A stretch of DNA of 64,000 nt from an uncultured Lachnospiraceae bacterium (lineage in GTDB: Bacteria > Bacillota > Clostridia > Lachnospirales > Lachnospiraceae). Where the stretch lies: NCBI GenBank assembly GCA_949502235.1, contig CATBDC010000018.1, positions 1-64,000 on the forward strand, written 5' to 3'. Made by a program: the position numbers and the translations under genes. A model generated the notes under the pieces. The model was given only the letters and a program-made list of their open reading frames with translations. It searched no databases and was not told where the DNA came from. This document shows positions 1 through 9,915 of this stretch, piece after piece; positions within the stretch are counted from its first letter, which is position 1; each line of letters starts with the position of its first letter.

Positions 1-20
1 GAGATAGCGAGCATCGGATT

Positions 21-308
21 GTGTCAGCCACAATCCCAATCCATGCCGCTTGCGGTCTGTCCGCAGCAGAATTTATGCGCCAGTTGTGCAAAGGAAATGC
101 CCCGCAGCTAAAGCCTAAAACCGAGTTTTGGGAGCTTTTGGACAAGCTTTATGAAGTGCATGACGCTTTCAAAAAGTGTGTTCCATATTATCCAACCGCC
201 ACCGAAATCTGTAAGGAGATTGAAGATTTTATCTTAGAATTGCAACAGAAATCCACTCTTTCACAACGATTTAGCGTAGAAGAATTGACAGAACAGGGGG
301 CGGTCTGA
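21..308 (+). CDS. MobC-like plasmid mobilization/relaxosome protein, partial (frame stays open to the window edge)
   Basis: CGLSAAEFMRQLCKGNAP motif typical of MobC-type accessory proteins; directly upstream of a relaxase-like ORF; reading frame open upstream of base 21. Confidence 0.55.
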   Translation: MSATIPIHAACGLSAAEFMRQLCKGNAPQLKPKTEFWELLDKLYEVHDAFKKCVPYYPTATEICKEIEDFILELQQKSTLSQRFSVEELTEQGAV

Positions 309-309
309 T

Positions 310-907
310 ATGGCGGTAACGAGCTTATGGCATGTTAAAGGGAGCATAAAAGACTTGATTGACTATATAGAAAATCCAGAAAAGACCGTGCCGAATGAGG
401 ATATGCAGGACTTCTTTGACGTGTTCTCCTATGTAAAAAATCTGTTAAAAACAAAAGCAGACGAGTACGTTTCCGCAATCAACTGTCTGAAAGAAACAGC
501 ATTACAGCAGATGATTTTGACAAAGAAACAGTACCAAAGGCGGGTATATCGCATGGCACGGCTACCAGAGCTTCAAGCCAGACGAGGTAACGCCCGAACA
601 GTGCCATGAAATCGGATTGAAACTAGCAAGGGATATGTGGGGCGACAAATACCAGATAATCGTTGCCACCCACCTTGACAAAGGACATCTCCACAACCAT
701 TTCTGCTTCAACTCCGTTTCTTATCTGGATGGGAGCAAATACAATTATTCAAAATCGGAGCAGAAAAGGTTGAGAAAAGACGGGAAACGGACACAGGATA
801 TTGACATCTACTATTCCTATGTCGGGATTGTAGATATTCCAACGGATGAAGAAATGCGGAAAATGGAACGGGAATACGGAAAACGTACCAAACGTCAAAC
901 CGCCTAA
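310..907 (+). pseudogene. MobA/MobL-type relaxase remnant, frameshifted near 540 and joined to a probable large serine recombinase C-terminal tail
   Basis: ORF 310-609 (MAVTSLWHVKGSIKDLIDYIENPEKT) continues in another frame as GGYIAWHGYQSFKPDEVTPEQCHEIGLKLARDMWGDKYQIIVATHLDKGHLHNHFCFNSVS (HLHNHF relaxase motif); after SEQKRLRK it switches to DGKRTQDIDIYYSYVGIVDIP. Confidence 0.75.
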
Positions 908-1002
908 ATACAGGCGTGGCAGGAGAAAATCTACGCTCCTGCCCATACATATCTATTTTTATCCTTATCTGGTATCAATCAAGAGTTTATGCGCTATATA
1001 AG

Positions 1003-1028
1003 TTACTGTGAACGGGAGTGAACAGTAA
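1003..1028. repeat. Copy of short dispersed palindromic repeat TTACTGTGAAC-n-GTGAACAGTAA
   Basis: ttactgtgaacgggagtgaacagtaa; 7-bp stem TTACTGT/ACAGTAA; near-identical copy at 12127-12151. Confidence 0.7.
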
Positions 1029-1113
1029 AGCCGACCCGTTAATATTTATTCCTTTTCATTTTCTTATAAATATAGTATAATATCGTTAAAGAAATGGCAA
1101 GGAGGAACAAAAG

Positions 1114-2754
1114 ATGTTAGGTGACATTTTAGGTTTTGCGGGGACTTTGATTCCCATTGTACTGGTAGTGCTTTTGGTGGTTCTGATCCTGCTTACAGGG
1201 TATGTGAAGGCTTCTCCGGATACAGCATACATAATTTCAGGTTTACGGAAAAAGCCGAAGGTGCTGATCGGAAAGGCAGGCATTAAAATCCCGTTTCTGG
1301 AGAAAAAGGATGAGCTGAATCTCCAGCTGATTCCCATTGACGTAAAAACCTCCAGTGCGGTGCCAACGGCAGATTATATCAATATCCGGGTGGACGCGGC
1401 CGTAAATGTAAAAATCAGCGATAATGAGGCGCGTCTCGGCCTTGCGGCACAGAACTTCCTGAATAAGCCGGTGGAGTATATTGCACAGGTGTCCAGAGAG
1501 GTGCTGGAAGGAAACATGCGCGAGATCGTGGGCAAGATGAATCTGGAGGAAATGGTGTCTGACCGCCAGAAGTTTGCGACCCTTGTCAAGGAAAATGCGG
1601 AGCCGGATCTTGCGGCCATGGGTCTTGATATTGTAAGCTTTAACGTGCAGAATTTTGTGGACGGCAACGGAGTTATTGAAAACCTCGGTGTAGATAACAT
1701 TGTTAAAATTCAGAAAAACGCTGCGATCTCAAGGGCGGAAAGCGAAAAGGAGATTGCGAGAGCCCAGGCCATTGCCAAGAAGGAGGCAAATGATGCCCAG
1801 GTAAGCTCCGAGCTTGAAATTGCAAATGCCAGGGCAAGAGCCCAGAAGGAAAAGGCGGTTGTGCAGGCAGAGGCTACGAGAGAATCAAAGGAAGCGGAAA
1901 TCAGTGCGGCAACTCTGATTGCTCAGAAGGAAAATGAGCTGGAAATCCGTAAAGCGGAGCTTCAGAAGGATGCGGATACAAAGAAGGCTATTGCGGATGC
2001 GGCATATCAGATTCAGAAGGAATCCGAGCGTAAGACAGTGGAAATCACAACTGCGGATGCAAACCTTGCAAAACAGGAAAAGGCTATCATATTAAAGGAA
2101 AAGGAAGTAGAGCTTACGGAGAGAAGTCTGGAAGCCACAGTAAAGAAGCAGGCAGACGCGGAGAAGTACGCAAAACAGCAGGAGTCTGACGCGAACCTTT
2201 ATGAGGTACAGAGAAATTCCGAGGCCAAGCTTTTTGAACGGCAGAAAAACGCAGAGGCGGAAAAGTTTGAAAGGGAAAAGGAAGCAGAGGCGCTGAAGGC
2301 AACTGCAGAGGCCCAGAAGTTTGCTATGGAACAGGAGGCAGCTGGTATCAGGAGCAAAGGCCTTGCGGAAGCGGAGGCTATTAAGGCGAAAGCCCTTGCA
2401 GAGGCAGAAGGTATCGAGAAAAAGGCGGAGGCCATGAAACAGATGGGAGAGGCAGCCATTCTTGAAATGTACTTTAAGGCTATGCCGGAGATTGCCCGTA
2501 ATATCGCGGAGCCTCTTTCTAAGGTGGACCGGATTACGATGTATGGCGATGGCAACTCTTCCAAGCTTGTGAAGGATATCGTAGGAACACTTACGCAGGT
2601 ATCAGACGGTCTTAAGGATTCTACAGGTGTGGATCTGCAGTCCGTATTATCCGGCTTTTTGGGGATGAAGCTGGCAACAGGCGCAGCAGAAAATACCAGC
2701 GCCGCTGCGGACAATAAAGCGGCAGAAGAAAGTACAGCAAACGAAGAGATTTAG
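1114..2754 (+). CDS. Flotillin family (SPFH domain) protein
   Basis: N-terminal TM, SPFH-like region, long EA-rich coiled coil with repeated AEAEAIKAKALAEAEG. Confidence 0.9.
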   Translation: MLGDILGFAGTLIPIVLVVLLVVLILLTGYVKASPDTAYIISGLRKKPKVLIGKAGIKIPFLEKKDELNLQLIPIDVKTSSAVPTADYINIRVDAAVNVKISDNEARLGLAAQNFLNKPVEYIAQVSREVLEGNMREIVGKMNLEEMVSDRQKFATLVKENAEPDLAAMGLDIVSFNVQNFVDGNGVIENLGVDNIVKIQKNAAISRAESEKEIARAQAIAKKEANDAQVSSELEIANARARAQKEKAVVQAEATRESKEAEISAATLIAQKENELEIRKAELQKDADTKKAIADAAYQIQKESERKTVEITTADANLAKQEKAIILKEKEVELTERSLEATVKKQADAEKYAKQQESDANLYEVQRNSEAKLFERQKNAEAEKFEREKEAEALKATAEAQKFAMEQEAAGIRSKGLAEAEAIKAKALAEAEGIEKKAEAMKQMGEAAILEMYFKAMPEIARNIAEPLSKVDRITMYGDGNSSKLVKDIVGTLTQVSDGLKDSTGVDLQSVLSGFLGMKLATGAAENTSAAADNKAAEESTANEEI

Positions 2755-2773
2755 TTTTGGAGGAAAAGGAGCT

Positions 2774-3094
2774 ATGAAGTATCTTGCACTTATGTGGATT
2801 GGCGCAGCTATGTTTCTTGCAGCAGGCATATGTATCATGAAAAGTAAGAAACCTGTACGGCTTTCACTTTATACAAAGGTTACACCAGACATGGTGGCGG
2901 ATGTGTCCGCCTACAACAGGGAAGTGGGAAAAATGTGGTGTATTTCATCGGCAGTGCTTTTTGCCAGCGGAATCGCGGAGGCGTTACAGCCTGCTTTTTC
3001 GGTTCTCATATTTGCACTTACATGTACCATAGGCGTAGGCTTCTCTGTATGGTGGCAGAGTAAAATTGAAGAAAAATATCTGGTGAAACAGTAA
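2774..3094 (+). CDS. Small membrane protein of unknown function
   Basis: 106 aa with about three hydrophobic segments; RBS-like aggaaaaggag upstream; collinear with flotillin. Confidence 0.65.
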   Translation: MKYLALMWIGAAMFLAAGICIMKSKKPVRLSLYTKVTPDMVADVSAYNREVGKMWCISSAVLFASGIAEALQPAFSVLIFALTCTIGVGFSVWWQSKIEEKYLVKQ

Positions 3095-3105
3095 GGAGAA
3101 GCGGA

Positions 3106-3696
3106 TTGATAAAGAATGTAATATTTGATATGGGCAACGTCCTGTTAAGCTATGATCCGGATGTGTGTTTAAGGCTTTTTGTAGAGAAGGAAGAGGACAG
3201 GGAGATTATAAAGAGAGAGCTTTTTAACGGCTCTGAGTGGGCAGAGGGGGATCTGGGGCTTCTTACGGATGAGGAGCGGTTCGATGGAGTAAGCAGACGG
3301 GTTCCTGAAAGGCTTCACGGGGAGCTTAAAAAGTGTGCCGTTGACTGGACGATCTGCATGAAGCCGGTTCCGGGGGTGAAGGAGTTTTTAAGCTATGTGA
3401 AGGAAAGGGGATACAAGATATTTGTATTATCTAATGCAAGTAATTCCTTTTATGACTATTTTCCGGATTTTATGCCCCTTGACTATTTTGACGGAACGGT
3501 TGTTTCCTGTGATATCCATATGGTGAAGCCGGATATCCGCATTTATAAGTATCTGCTTGAAAAGTACGGGCTAAAGGCAGAGGAATGTTTTTTCATGGAT
3601 GATATGGCGGCGAATGTGGAAGCGGCGAAAGAAGCCGGCTTAAATGGAGCCGTGTTTAAGGGCGATTTTGAGGAAATGAAAGGACTTATCGGGTGA
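3106..3696 (+). CDS. HAD family hydrolase
   Basis: FDMGNVLLSYD, VLSNAS and FFMDDMAANVEAAKEAG HAD motifs; TTG start. Confidence 0.85.
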   Translation: MIKNVIFDMGNVLLSYDPDVCLRLFVEKEEDREIIKRELFNGSEWAEGDLGLLTDEERFDGVSRRVPERLHGELKKCAVDWTICMKPVPGVKEFLSYVKERGYKIFVLSNASNSFYDYFPDFMPLDYFDGTVVSCDIHMVKPDIRIYKYLLEKYGLKAEECFFMDDMAANVEAAKEAGLNGAVFKGDFEEMKGLIG

Positions 3697-3703
3697 GGAT
3701 ATT

Positions 3704-5413
3704 ATGCAGTTCGCTTTCCCAATTATCATTTCCATAATCGGCATTGTGGCTTTTAGCTATATGATTGAGAGGAGGAGTCTCCGGCGCAGTCTGCAAAGGA
3801 GGCTTCATGCCTCCTTTGGGCAGAAGCCGGACAGGAAGGAGGAAGCCCCGAATTATAAAGAGACGGCTGTCTATTATAATCTGTTAAAGAGAACTCTTTC
3901 GGAGGACGAGCTGGTAGATGAGATTACGTGGGAGGATCTGGAAATGGACCGGGTTTTTGGGCGGATAAACCAGACCGTATCCTGTGCGGGGGAACAGATT
4001 CTTTACGCATGGCTCCATTACCTTCCGAGGGATAAGGAGCTCCTTAAGAAACGGGAAAAGGTAATACAGTATTTTGCAGGGCATGAGAAGGAGCGGGAGA
4101 AGGCTTGGCTTATTCTGCACAGCTTAAGGAAGGATTCTGTAAATTACTATCTGCCGGAATATATGGAGCAGCTGGAATTCCAGGGGATTCCCTTTGTTTT
4201 ATTTTGTAAATGCTTATTGTGTTCGCTGGTGCTCCTGATTCTGTGTGTCCTGATAACCGGAAATCCATTGGCCAGAGCACTTGCGGGCATTAATTTTTTT
4301 GTAAATCTTGCAGTATATGCCTTCAGCAAAACAAAGTATGAGATACAGATGGAAGCTCTCTATGGGATTATTCGGACCGTTAAGACAGCTGACGCCATTT
4401 TTCCGTTATGCCGGGAATCGTTTATGGAGGAAGAGGCACAGGCCGTGGCAGAAAGCCTCGGAAGGCTTAAGTCTGTCTCCCGTATGGTTTTGTTTTTAGA
4501 GCAGAAAAAGCAGGCCAGACTGTCAGGGGACATGATAGCGCTTGCGGGTGACTATCTTGCGGGAGCTTTTATGTGGGACTTTATTCTCTATGACAGGGCG
4601 GTCCGCCTTCTGCTGAAAAGGAATGAGAATTTCCTTAGGCTTTACCGGTTTGCCGGTGAGGCGGATGCCTGTATTTCTGTTGCCTCCTTTCGGAAAAGTA
4701 TGGATTTTTACTGTGTGCCAAGGTTTACGAAGGAGCGGATTCTTGAGGCAGAGCGGCTCTGTCATCCCCTGCTTGAGCATGGGGTGGCAAATGATTTCAG
4801 GCTTAAGAAAAATGTGATACTTACAGGCTCTAATGCGTCAGGAAAGTCAACCTTTGTCAAAGCGGCTGCGGTGAATCTGATTCTGGGGCAGAGTATCCAT
4901 ACCTGCGTGGCAGAAAAAATGTTAATGCCGGACATTTTGGTACTTACCTCCATGGCGGTACGGGATGATGTGCTGTCCGGAGAGAGCTATTATATCCGGG
5001 AAATCCGGTATCTAAAGCGGATGATAGAAAGAAGCGGCAGAAGCCGCCTTGTATTCTGCGGAATTGATGAGATTCTGCGGGGGACGAATACGAAGGAGCG
5101 TATTGCCGCGTCTCTGGCGGTACTGACATATTTGAATAAAAGGAACTGCATCCTGATGACAGCGACCCATGATCTGGAGCTTGCACAGGAGCTTGGCGGG
5201 CACTTCGAAAATTATCATTTCTGCGAATCCGTAGAAGAAGGGGACGTGCTGTTTGATTATAAGCTGAAAAAAGGAATCAGCTGTACTACAAATGCGCTGC
5301 GGCTCCTTAAGGCCATGAACTTCCCGGAGGAGATTGTGCGGGAAGCCAGGGGAAAGATAGCAGAAGCACAAGGAATCCCTGAAGAAGGGCAGGAAGAGAA
5401 AGGAGAGGTATAA
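3704..5413 (+). CDS. Membrane-associated MutS-related ATPase
   Basis: N-terminal TM plus central hydrophobic segments; MutS-type Walker A TGSNASGKSTF and downstream GIDEILRGTNTKER. Confidence 0.85.
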   Translation: MQFAFPIIISIIGIVAFSYMIERRSLRRSLQRRLHASFGQKPDRKEEAPNYKETAVYYNLLKRTLSEDELVDEITWEDLEMDRVFGRINQTVSCAGEQILYAWLHYLPRDKELLKKREKVIQYFAGHEKEREKAWLILHSLRKDSVNYYLPEYMEQLEFQGIPFVLFCKCLLCSLVLLILCVLITGNPLARALAGINFFVNLAVYAFSKTKYEIQMEALYGIIRTVKTADAIFPLCRESFMEEEAQAVAESLGRLKSVSRMVLFLEQKKQARLSGDMIALAGDYLAGAFMWDFILYDRAVRLLLKRNENFLRLYRFAGEADACISVASFRKSMDFYCVPRFTKERILEAERLCHPLLEHGVANDFRLKKNVILTGSNASGKSTFVKAAAVNLILGQSIHTCVAEKMLMPDILVLTSMAVRDDVLSGESYYIREIRYLKRMIERSGRSRLVFCGIDEILRGTNTKERIAASLAVLTYLNKRNCILMTATHDLELAQELGGHFENYHFCESVEEGDVLFDYKLKKGISCTTNALRLLKAMNFPEEIVREARGKIAEAQGIPEEGQEEKGEV

Positions 5414-5415
5414 AA

Positions 5416-6744
5416 ATGACTGCGGTAAGGAGGATGATTTGCGGAGGAATTGTATTTATAACGGCAAATGCCCCGTTTTTTCTCCATAGCTTTCGGGGAG
5501 GCTTATGGGTATGGTGTTTGTGTCTTATTTTTTTTGTGGGACTTAATATCGTCCCGTCAGCGGCGAACCGGAAGCTTCCGAAAAGACAGTACAGGATCTG
5601 CGCGGACGGGTGTGAGCTTCTTATCTATTTCCTGATTTCTGTGTCAGCGTCAACCCTGTGGCTTCTTATGCGTTTCTCAGACATTTTTTCCGGGGGATGG
5701 GGAAGATGGCTTGGGGATCTTCTCTGCGTGATTGCCGTGGAAGGAGTCATTTTTTTGGGCGGAATTGTGCGGGTGTATCTGACATCAGCCCAGATTGGCA
5801 TAAAATGGCGGCTCATCGGAATCCTATGCGGGTTTATTCCAATAGTGAATCTTATGGTGCTTATGAAGCTTATTCGTATTTCCCTGGAGGAGAGCAGGTT
5901 TGAGAGTGAAAAGATTATAAAGACCCAGGAGGCCGGCGCTGAAAGGATGTGTGAGACGAAGTATCCCCTTTTGATGGTACACGGCGTATTTTTCCGGGAT
6001 TTTAAATATTTTAATTACTGGGGGAGAATTCCAAAGGAGCTTGAGGCACGCGGCGCCACAATTTATTACGGGAATCACCAGTCGGCAGCATCGGTTGAGG
6101 AAAGCGCCGGGGAGCTTACCGCAAGGATCCGTGAGATTGTAGAGAAAACGGGCTGCGGGAAGGTGAACATTATCGCCCATTCCAAAGGAGGCCTGGACTG
6201 CCGGTACGCATTAAGCAAGCTTGGGGCAGCGCCTTATACGGCGTCCCTTACCACGGTAAATACGCCCCACAGGGGATGTGTGTTTGCAGATTATCTGTTG
6301 AATAAAATACCCCAGGCGGCAAAGGATAAGGTGGCGGATACATACAATGCGGCTCTTAAAAAGGCGGGGGATGAGAATCCTGATTTTCTCGCGGCGGTTA
6401 CGGATCTTACCGCGTCAGCGTGTGAGAAGAGGAATTCTTATATAAAGGATGTGCCGGGCGTATATTACCAGAGTGTGGGCTCAAAGCTGAATAAGGCCTC
6501 CGGCGGGCGGTTTCCCCTTAACTTTTCCCATCATCTTGTAAACTATTTTGACGGGCCGAACGATGGACTGGTGGCAGAAAGCTCTTTCCCCTGGGGAGAG
6601 GACTATACCTTTCTTACGGCGGAAGGGGAACGGGGGATTTCCCACGGAGATATGATAGACCTGAACCGGGAGAATTTTAAAGGCTTTGATGTGCGGGAAT
6701 TTTATGTGGAGCTGGTGAGCCGGCTTAAGAGAAGGGGGCTTTAA
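5416..6744 (+). CDS. Alpha/beta-hydrolase (lipase/esterase) with N-terminal membrane segments
   Basis: LLMVHGVFFRD and HSKGGLD (GxSxG-like nucleophile elbow variant); N-terminal TM helices. Confidence 0.8.
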   Translation: MTAVRRMICGGIVFITANAPFFLHSFRGGLWVWCLCLIFFVGLNIVPSAANRKLPKRQYRICADGCELLIYFLISVSASTLWLLMRFSDIFSGGWGRWLGDLLCVIAVEGVIFLGGIVRVYLTSAQIGIKWRLIGILCGFIPIVNLMVLMKLIRISLEESRFESEKIIKTQEAGAERMCETKYPLLMVHGVFFRDFKYFNYWGRIPKELEARGATIYYGNHQSAASVEESAGELTARIREIVEKTGCGKVNIIAHSKGGLDCRYALSKLGAAPYTASLTTVNTPHRGCVFADYLLNKIPQAAKDKVADTYNAALKKAGDENPDFLAAVTDLTASACEKRNSYIKDVPGVYYQSVGSKLNKASGGRFPLNFSHHLVNYFDGPNDGLVAESSFPWGEDYTFLTAEGERGISHGDMIDLNRENFKGFDVREFYVELVSRLKRRGL

Positions 6745-6823
6745 AGGGAGAGTTTGGGTGCAGGTGGCATATTTGGCGGCCGAGGCTCATAGATTTAGAT
6801 AAACTTATGGATTGGCGCTTTAT

Positions 6824-7108
6824 ATGAGAAACAAAACACAGGAGCATCCTTTGAAAAATAGAATTGCAGAGGCTTCCGAGCTTCCTAAGGACGTGGTGAT
6901 GGGCCAGCCTGTTATCACGGCCATGGGGCGGACGGAGCTTACTATTGAAAATTACCGGGGAATTACCGAGTACACGGACGTGCTCATACGGATTCAGACA
7001 AAAATCGGTCAGATACGCATTACAGGGAAGAAGCTGAAGGTAGAATATTATACCAATGATGACATGAAGCTTACCGGACAGATAGAGACAATAGAATATC
7101 AGCAGTAG
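6824..7108 (+). CDS. yqfC: YabP/YqfC family sporulation protein
   Basis: Sequence pattern (TAMGRTELTIENYRGITEYTDVLIRIQTKIGQIRITGKKLKVEYYTNDDMKLTGQIETIEY) and position before yqfD; probable start at 6824. Confidence 0.85.
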   Translation: MRNKTQEHPLKNRIAEASELPKDVVMGQPVITAMGRTELTIENYRGITEYTDVLIRIQTKIGQIRITGKKLKVEYYTNDDMKLTGQIETIEYQQ

Positions 7109-7118
7109 AAGGGAGCAT

Positions 7119-8414
7119 TTGCAGATGATATTTAAGATTCTTCAGTATATCCGGGGATATCTTCTTATCCGTGTTACCGGTTATTCCGCAGAGCGGTTTT
7201 TAAATGCATGCCGCTACAGGGGAATCAGGCTCTGGAATATGCGCCCCTGCGGTAATGCATATGAGATGAATATCAGTATCCGGGGATTCCGGAAAATAAA
7301 GCCCATTGTACGGAAAACAGGGGTGAGGGTTGTTATTGTACAGAGGTCGGGCCTTCCTTTTTTTCTTTACAGATATCGGAGAAGGAAGCTTTTTTTTGCA
7401 GGGGCAGCCCTTTTTTTTATTTTGATTTATACCTTGTCAAGGTTTATCTGGAGCATAGATTTCCGGGGCAATCTTACAAGAACAGATGAAACGCTTCTGG
7501 AGTTTCTTAAGGAGAGGGAGGTCGCAAGCGGGATGCGGATTTCCGATGTAGACTGCGGACGCATTGTAAAGGACATAAGAAAGGAATATGATGATATTAT
7601 CTGGGTGTCCGCATCAGTGGAGGGAACAAAGCTGATTATCCAGATCAAGGAAAACCAGGATGTGATAAAGGAGGCGGAACCAGAAAACGAAGAGGAGGCA
7701 GATAAAACCATTCAGCCGGAGGACATTGTTGCTGACAGGGACTGTGTTGTTAAGAGTATCATTACAAGAAAGGGAGTTCCCCGGATCGCAGAAGGAACAG
7801 AGATTAAAACCGGTGATATCCTTGTGTCAGGACAGGTTCCGGTAAATAATGACGCCGGTGAAACTATCGGCTACCAGCCTCAGGTGTCTGATGCGGATAT
7901 TCTCGGACAGACTACTGTTTCTTACGAAGACAGGGAGAGCATCACTTATGAGGAGAAGAAGGAAATTATAAATGAATGTAGAAGCGAAGCACCGGTGGAA
8001 AAGCGCGAATATTATGTGCGTATAGGAGACTGGCGGATATGCTTCGGAGAAATAAAAAATAAGTATGAGCATTTCGAACAATATTCAAGTGAAAAAAGAC
8101 TAAAGCTTTTTGATAATTTCTATCTGCCCATATCATTTGGGGAAAAGCGGGCGGTTCCTTATACGGTGCTTGAGAAAAAACGGGAAAAAAAAGAGCTCCA
8201 GCGTATCTTAAGCGGAAGATTCTCGCAATATTGTGAAGATTTGGAAAAAAAGGGGGTAGAAATTATCGGGAATGATGTTAAAATATACACAGGGTTCCAA
8301 AATGCCGAGGCGAAGGGGACTCTGACCGTCATTATGCCGGTGGGAACAAAAAGGCCATCGCAGCCGATAGAAATCACGGCGCCGGCAGACGAGAATGAAC
8401 AGTCAGGAGAATAA
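7119..8414 (+). CDS. yqfD: Sporulation protein YqfD
   Basis: IRGYLLIRVTGYSAERFLNACRYRGIRLWNM; follows yqfC and precedes phoH. Confidence 0.9.
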   Translation: MQMIFKILQYIRGYLLIRVTGYSAERFLNACRYRGIRLWNMRPCGNAYEMNISIRGFRKIKPIVRKTGVRVVIVQRSGLPFFLYRYRRRKLFFAGAALFFILIYTLSRFIWSIDFRGNLTRTDETLLEFLKEREVASGMRISDVDCGRIVKDIRKEYDDIIWVSASVEGTKLIIQIKENQDVIKEAEPENEEEADKTIQPEDIVADRDCVVKSIITRKGVPRIAEGTEIKTGDILVSGQVPVNNDAGETIGYQPQVSDADILGQTTVSYEDRESITYEEKKEIINECRSEAPVEKREYYVRIGDWRICFGEIKNKYEHFEQYSSEKRLKLFDNFYLPISFGEKRAVPYTVLEKKREKKELQRILSGRFSQYCEDLEKKGVEIIGNDVKIYTGFQNAEAKGTLTVIMPVGTKRPSQPIEITAPADENEQSGE

Positions 8415-9411
8415 CGAAATGGGGTTGATGGAAGCAGTCATTGAGATACCTGCCGAACACGAGGCGAATGTTTTCGGGCAGTTTGATGTACATGCGAAAA
8501 AAATAGAGAGAACACTTCATGTTACCCTGATCGCAAGGGGAGAGAATGTGAAGATTATCGGCGATGCCCTGTGGGCGGAACGGGCGAAGAATGTGCTTTT
8601 GAAGCTTACCGAGCTTTCAAAGCGCGGCAATACGATACAGGAGCAGAATGTAAATTATATTCTGTCTCTTGTTATGGAGGACAGCGGGGAGGATGTGCTG
8701 GAGATAGATAAGGATATTATCTGCCATACACTTCAGGGAAAGCCGATTAAGCCGAAAACCTTCGGACAGAAAAAGTATGTGGATGCTATCCGTAAGAATA
8801 TGATTGTATTCGGCCTGGGTCCTGCCGGGACAGGAAAAACCTATCTTGCTATGGCCATGGCAATTACAGCTTTTAAAAATAACGAAGTAGGGCGCATTAT
8901 TCTTACAAGGCCTGCTATTGAGGCAGGAGAGAAGCTGGGTTTTCTTCCGGGAGATTTGCAGAGCAAGATTGATCCCTATCTGCGGCCTCTTTATGATGCC
9001 CTGTATCAGATTATGGGGGCAGAGAGCTTCCTTAAAAACTCGGAGCGGGGGCTTATCGAGGTGGCGCCTCTTGCCTATATGAGAGGAAGGACTCTTGACA
9101 ATGCGTTTATTATTCTTGACGAGGCCCAGAACACGACACCGGCCCAGATGAAGATGTTTCTAACCAGGATTGGTTTTGGTTCAAAGGTGGTTATAACGGG
9201 GGACGCAACCCAGAAGGATTTGGCGAAGGGCCAGCTCTCCGGCCTTGACGTGGCAGTGAATGTGGTGAAAAATATTGAGGATATTTCTGTCTGCCAGCTT
9301 TCCAGCAAGGATGTTGTGCGCCACCCGCTGGTGCAGAAAATTGTAAAGGCATATGAGGAATATGAAAACAGGCCGAGGAGCAGAGGAAGGGACAGAAGGA
9401 GAAAATCATGA
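8395..9411 (+). CDS. PhoH family ATPase
   Basis: GPAGTGKTYLAMAMA, LTRPAIEAGEKLGFLPGD, DEAQNTTPAQMKMFLTR. Confidence 0.95.
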   Translation: MNSQENNEMGLMEAVIEIPAEHEANVFGQFDVHAKKIERTLHVTLIARGENVKIIGDALWAERAKNVLLKLTELSKRGNTIQEQNVNYILSLVMEDSGEDVLEIDKDIICHTLQGKPIKPKTFGQKKYVDAIRKNMIVFGLGPAGTGKTYLAMAMAITAFKNNEVGRIILTRPAIEAGEKLGFLPGDLQSKIDPYLRPLYDALYQIMGAESFLKNSERGLIEVAPLAYMRGRTLDNAFIILDEAQNTTPAQMKMFLTRIGFGSKVVITGDATQKDLAKGQLSGLDVAVNVVKNIEDISVCQLSSKDVVRHPLVQKIVKAYEEYENRPRSRGRDRRRKS

Positions 9412-9902
9412 CACTTTATTTTGAGGAGGAGGGAGATATTGTACTCCCTTTTGACTGTAAAAAGCTGGCGGAGAAAACCATAGAGGCAGTACTTGATTTT
9501 GTGGGATGCCCGTATGAAGTACAGCTTAACCTGCTTCTTACCATGAATGAGGAGATTCGGAGCATGAACCGGGAATTCCGGGATATGAACCGTGCTACAG
9601 ATGTTTTGTCATTTCCCATGGTTGATTATGAGACGCCCGGGGATTTTTCCTTTCTTGAAGACGCAGATGAGTATTTTGATCCGGAGACCGGGGAGCTCCT
9701 TCTGGGAGATATTGTGGTTTCCAAGGAGAAGGTTTTATCTCAGGCAGAGGAGTACGGACACGGGAAGGAAAGAGAATTTGCTTTTTTAATTGCTCATTCT
9801 GTGTTACACTTATGTGGATACGACCATATGGAGGAGGCAGAACGGCTTCATATGGAGGATTTGCAGAGAAAGATATTAGAAGGGCTTAACATATTACGAT
9901 AA
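9408..9902 (+). CDS. ybeY: rRNA maturation RNase YbeY
   Basis: NREFRDMNRATDVLSFPM and HSVLHLCGYDH metal-binding motif. Confidence 0.95.
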   Translation: MTLYFEEEGDIVLPFDCKKLAEKTIEAVLDFVGCPYEVQLNLLLTMNEEIRSMNREFRDMNRATDVLSFPMVDYETPGDFSFLEDADEYFDPETGELLLGDIVVSKEKVLSQAEEYGHGKEREFAFLIAHSVLHLCGYDHMEEAERLHMEDLQRKILEGLNILR

Positions 9903-9915
9903 GATGGAGTAAAAT

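Noticed and set aside
2199-2714. 171-aa antisense ORF inside the flotillin gene
   Set aside because: Low-complexity Ala/Ser-rich mirror of the coiled-coil coding region.
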